From Synergistaceae bacterium (GTDB lineage Bacteria; Synergistota; Synergistia; Synergistales; Synergistaceae), in NCBI GenBank assembly GCA_031273585.1, contig JAISRP010000293.1:1-6186 (forward strand): a stretch of 6,186 nt of DNA, in the 5' to 3' direction. The notes under the pieces are model-generated. The model searched no databases and was not told where the DNA came from. It saw only the letters and a program-made list of their open reading frames with translations. Made by a program: the position numbers and the translations under genes. The stretch's first letter is position 1. Every line of letters starts with the position of its first letter. Positions 4,592-6,186 of this stretch are shown here, piece after piece.

Positions 4592-6186
4592 TCAGCCGAC
4601 GGACCTCATCCTTCCCTCGTACACGACCCCGTGGATCCCGTCCACGCTCACGAGCATTCCGTCCTTGAGGCGCTCTGTGGCGCCGTCGACGCCGGTCATG
4701 CACGGAATCCCCATCCGCAGGGCGGTCATCGGCGCAAATCCGGTCATCCCCGCCTCCTCGGTGATCAGAGCCGCCGCCTTCTTGAGGGCGGGCAGATACT
4801 CCTTGTCCGCGGACTGCACGACTAAGACGTTGCCGTACCCCATCTTGTCGAGGGCCTCCTTCGATGTGCGGGCGGTGCAGACGAAGCCCGCAGCCTCCCT
4901 CTTGATGAGCGAGGGCACGCGGAACAGCACCCTGCCGACGGTCTGGACCAGCAGCATGTTAGTGGTCCCGGACACGAAGACTGGGAACCCAGTCGTTATT
5001 ACGACCGAATCCCCCTCCTTGACGAAGCCGTGCTTCAAAACCGCGCTCATGGCGGCGTCCACCGCGCTCTCCGTGCTTGAGTGCTCCTCGGAGAGCAGCG
5101 GCTTGACGCCCCACATGAGGGAGAGCGCGCGCCAGGTCCGCCTGAGGGGGGTCGAGGCGACTATCGTGGCCTTTGGGCGATACTTGCTGACCATGGAGGC
5201 CGTGCTTCCGCTCCTCGTGAGGGATATGACCGCCGCGGCGTTCAGCTCCTCCGCGACCTGCATGGCGGCGTGGCTCACGGAGTCCGGCGTTATGCAGGGC
5301 TTGGACGAGCCGCCGACGAAGTAGCGGTTCATCACCTCGCGCTCGGTGCTGATCACGATGCTCTCCATCATCCTGACGGCCTCGACCGGGTACTCGCCGC
5401 TCGCCGTCTCGCCGGACAGCATGACAGCGTCAGCCCCGTCTATGACGGCGTTGGCCACGTCGCTCGCCTCGGCCCTCGTCGGGCGTGGGTTCCTTATCAT
5501 GGAGTCGAGCATCTGAGTGGCCACTATGACGGGCTTCCCCTGATTCCGGCACATCTCGACTATTCTCTTCTGAACCATCGGGACGACCTCGGTCGGCATC
5601 TCGACTCCGAGGTCCCCGCGCGCCACCATGACGGCGTCCACCACCTGGATTATCTCTTCCAGATTCTGGACCGCCTGCAGCGTCTCTATCTTGGCTATTA
5701 TATTTATCCGCCCGTTCCCGCCTCCATGCCTCTCGATCACGCCTCGGACCTGCATTATGTCCTCGCGGCTGCGAACGAACGACACGGCTATGTAGTCCAT
5801 GTCGTTGTCCATCCCCCACTCGATGTCCTTGATGTCCTTCTCCATCAGCGTCGGTACGGACAGGTCCGCGCCCGGGATGTTGAGGCCCTTGCGCTCGCCG
5901 AGCGCGCCTCCGACCAGGACGCGGCAGACTATCCGCCCCGGCTCCACGCGATCCGCATTGAGATGAATCGCCCCGTCGTCTATGAATATATCCTGCCCCG
6001 GGACGATCTCCTCCGCGAGGCGGTCGAAGCTCACCGACACGTGGTCCGCGTCGCCAAGGCACTCGTCCGTGACCAGCGTGAAGACGGCGCCCGCCTTCAA
6101 CTGCACCGGACGGTGTCCGTCGAGCTCGCCGGTTCGTATCTCGGGCCCCTTGGTGTCCAAGATCGCCGCTATCGGCATCGTGCCCT
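4592..6186 (-). CDS. pyk: Pyruvate kinase, long form, 5' end outside the window
   Basis: Glycolytic enzyme that transfers phosphate from phosphoenolpyruvate to ADP, yielding pyruvate and ATP. The frame stays open to the right edge. The first visible methionine (6178) stands just before AAILDTKGPEIRTG, which in the family lies about 60 residues in, so the true start and the catalytic Arg/Asn region are missing. Counting from that Met: B domain at about 18-100, then GLNIPG (98-103), catalytic lysine and metal Glu in IAKIE (161-165), the Asp of ARGDLGVE (186-193), KPVIVATQML (215-224), NPRPTRAE (230-237) and MLSGETASG (253-261). The allosteric C domain runs to about 420. A further 100-residue PEP-utiliser-like domain (about 427-526) follows, as in Bacillus/Geobacillus long-form enzymes. 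It has TGFAP where TSHAA is usual, so the histidine is absent. The complete protein would be near 590 residues. The stop is TGA, 16 nt before nfo. Confidence 0.96.
   Translation of the reverse strand, partial: GTMPIAAILDTKGPEIRTGELDGHRPVQLKAGAVFTLVTDECLGDADHVSVSFDRLAEEIVPGQDIFIDDGAIHLNADRVEPGRIVCRVLVGGALGERKGLNIPGADLSVPTLMEKDIKDIEWGMDNDMDYIAVSFVRSREDIMQVRGVIERHGGGNGRINIIAKIETLQAVQNLEEIIQVVDAVMVARGDLGVEMPTEVVPMVQKRIVEMCRNQGKPVIVATQMLDSMIRNPRPTRAEASDVANAVIDGADAVMLSGETASGEYPVEAVRMMESIVISTEREVMNRYFVGGSSKPCITPDSVSHAAMQVAEELNAAAVISLTRSGSTASMVSKYRPKATIVASTPLRRTWRALSLMWGVKPLLSEEHSSTESAVDAAMSAVLKHGFVKEGDSVVITTGFPVFVSGTTNMLLVQTVGRVLFRVPSLIKREAAGFVCTARTSKEALDKMGYGNVLVVQSADKEYLPALKKAAALITEEAGMTGFAPMTALRMGIPCMTGVDGATERLKDGMLVSVDGIHGVVYEGRMRSVG
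4601..4900 (-). other. C-terminal PEP-utiliser-like domain of pyruvate kinase, His lost
   Basis: This part of pyk encodes about 100 residues resembling the swivelling phosphohistidine domain of PPDK, PEP synthase and PTS enzyme I. Recognisable parts are LITEEAGMTGFAPMTALR, then LGIP-like MGIPCMTGV, the GAT motif, and KDGMLVSVDG..GVVYEG at the end. In catalytic members the core is TSHAAI with a phosphorylated histidine. Here the codons at 4750-4730 read G-M-T-G-F-A-P, so no histidine is present at that site. The fold may survive as a structural or allosteric module. Confidence 0.75.

Noticed and set aside
4665..5324. Long plus-strand open frame opposite pyk (219 codons)
   Set aside because: Ser/Thr/Ala-rich antisense shadow of the pyruvate kinase C domain, with no motif of its own.
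6176..6178. ATG near the right edge as the start of pyk
   Set aside because: The frame is open through the edge and the residues after this Met match a region about 60 residues into pyruvate kinases. The gene is cut by the window, not short.
1..6186. A previously undescribed system, mobile element, CRISPR array, tRNA or rRNA
   Set aside because: All coding space is taken up by five recognised housekeeping genes, and no repeats with array spacing, transposase, integrase or structured RNA gene were seen.

Overview
The window is a GC-rich (by eye about 60%), tightly packed bacterial housekeeping segment. Five genes lie on the minus strand and read right to left: pyruvate kinase (pyk, whose 5' end lies beyond the right edge), endonuclease IV (nfo), the membrane diadenylate cyclase CdaA, its YbbR-repeat partner CdaR, and phosphoglucosamine mutase (glmM). 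The gaps between them are 16, 91, 13 and 12 nt, so one transcript probably carries all five. I see no convincing promoter inside the window; the main one is presumably upstream of pyk, outside it.

The cdaA-cdaR-glmM block is the well-known c-di-AMP/cell-wall module of Gram-positive and related bacteria. CdaA makes c-di-AMP at the membrane, CdaR is anchored beside it with its repeats outside, and GlmM makes glucosamine-1-phosphate for peptidoglycan precursors and is known in Firmicutes to bind and restrain CdaA. Here it sits downstream of a glycolytic enzyme and a DNA repair nuclease. Pyruvate kinase is a plausible functional neighbour, because c-di-AMP controls pyruvate-node enzymes in some bacteria, but co-transcription is all that the sequence suggests.

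Organism: the module, a long-form pyruvate kinase with a C-terminal PEP-utiliser-like domain, and GC-rich genes that still use many ATA (Ile) and AGG (Arg) codons suggest a Synergistota-type bacterium or a GC-rich clostridial relative. This is an inference from style, not from a marker gene.

Left edge (1-136): non-coding and rich in termination-like structure. There is a perfect 7-bp hairpin, a second imperfect hairpin followed by a T-rich run on the minus strand that fits a glmM terminator, and a 16-T tract on the plus strand that could end a convergent gene to the left. Nothing in the window looks like a mobile element, CRISPR array, RNA gene or novel system. The most interesting points are the His-less C-terminal domain of pyruvate kinase, the TTG start and structured leader of cdaA, and the layered terminator region.
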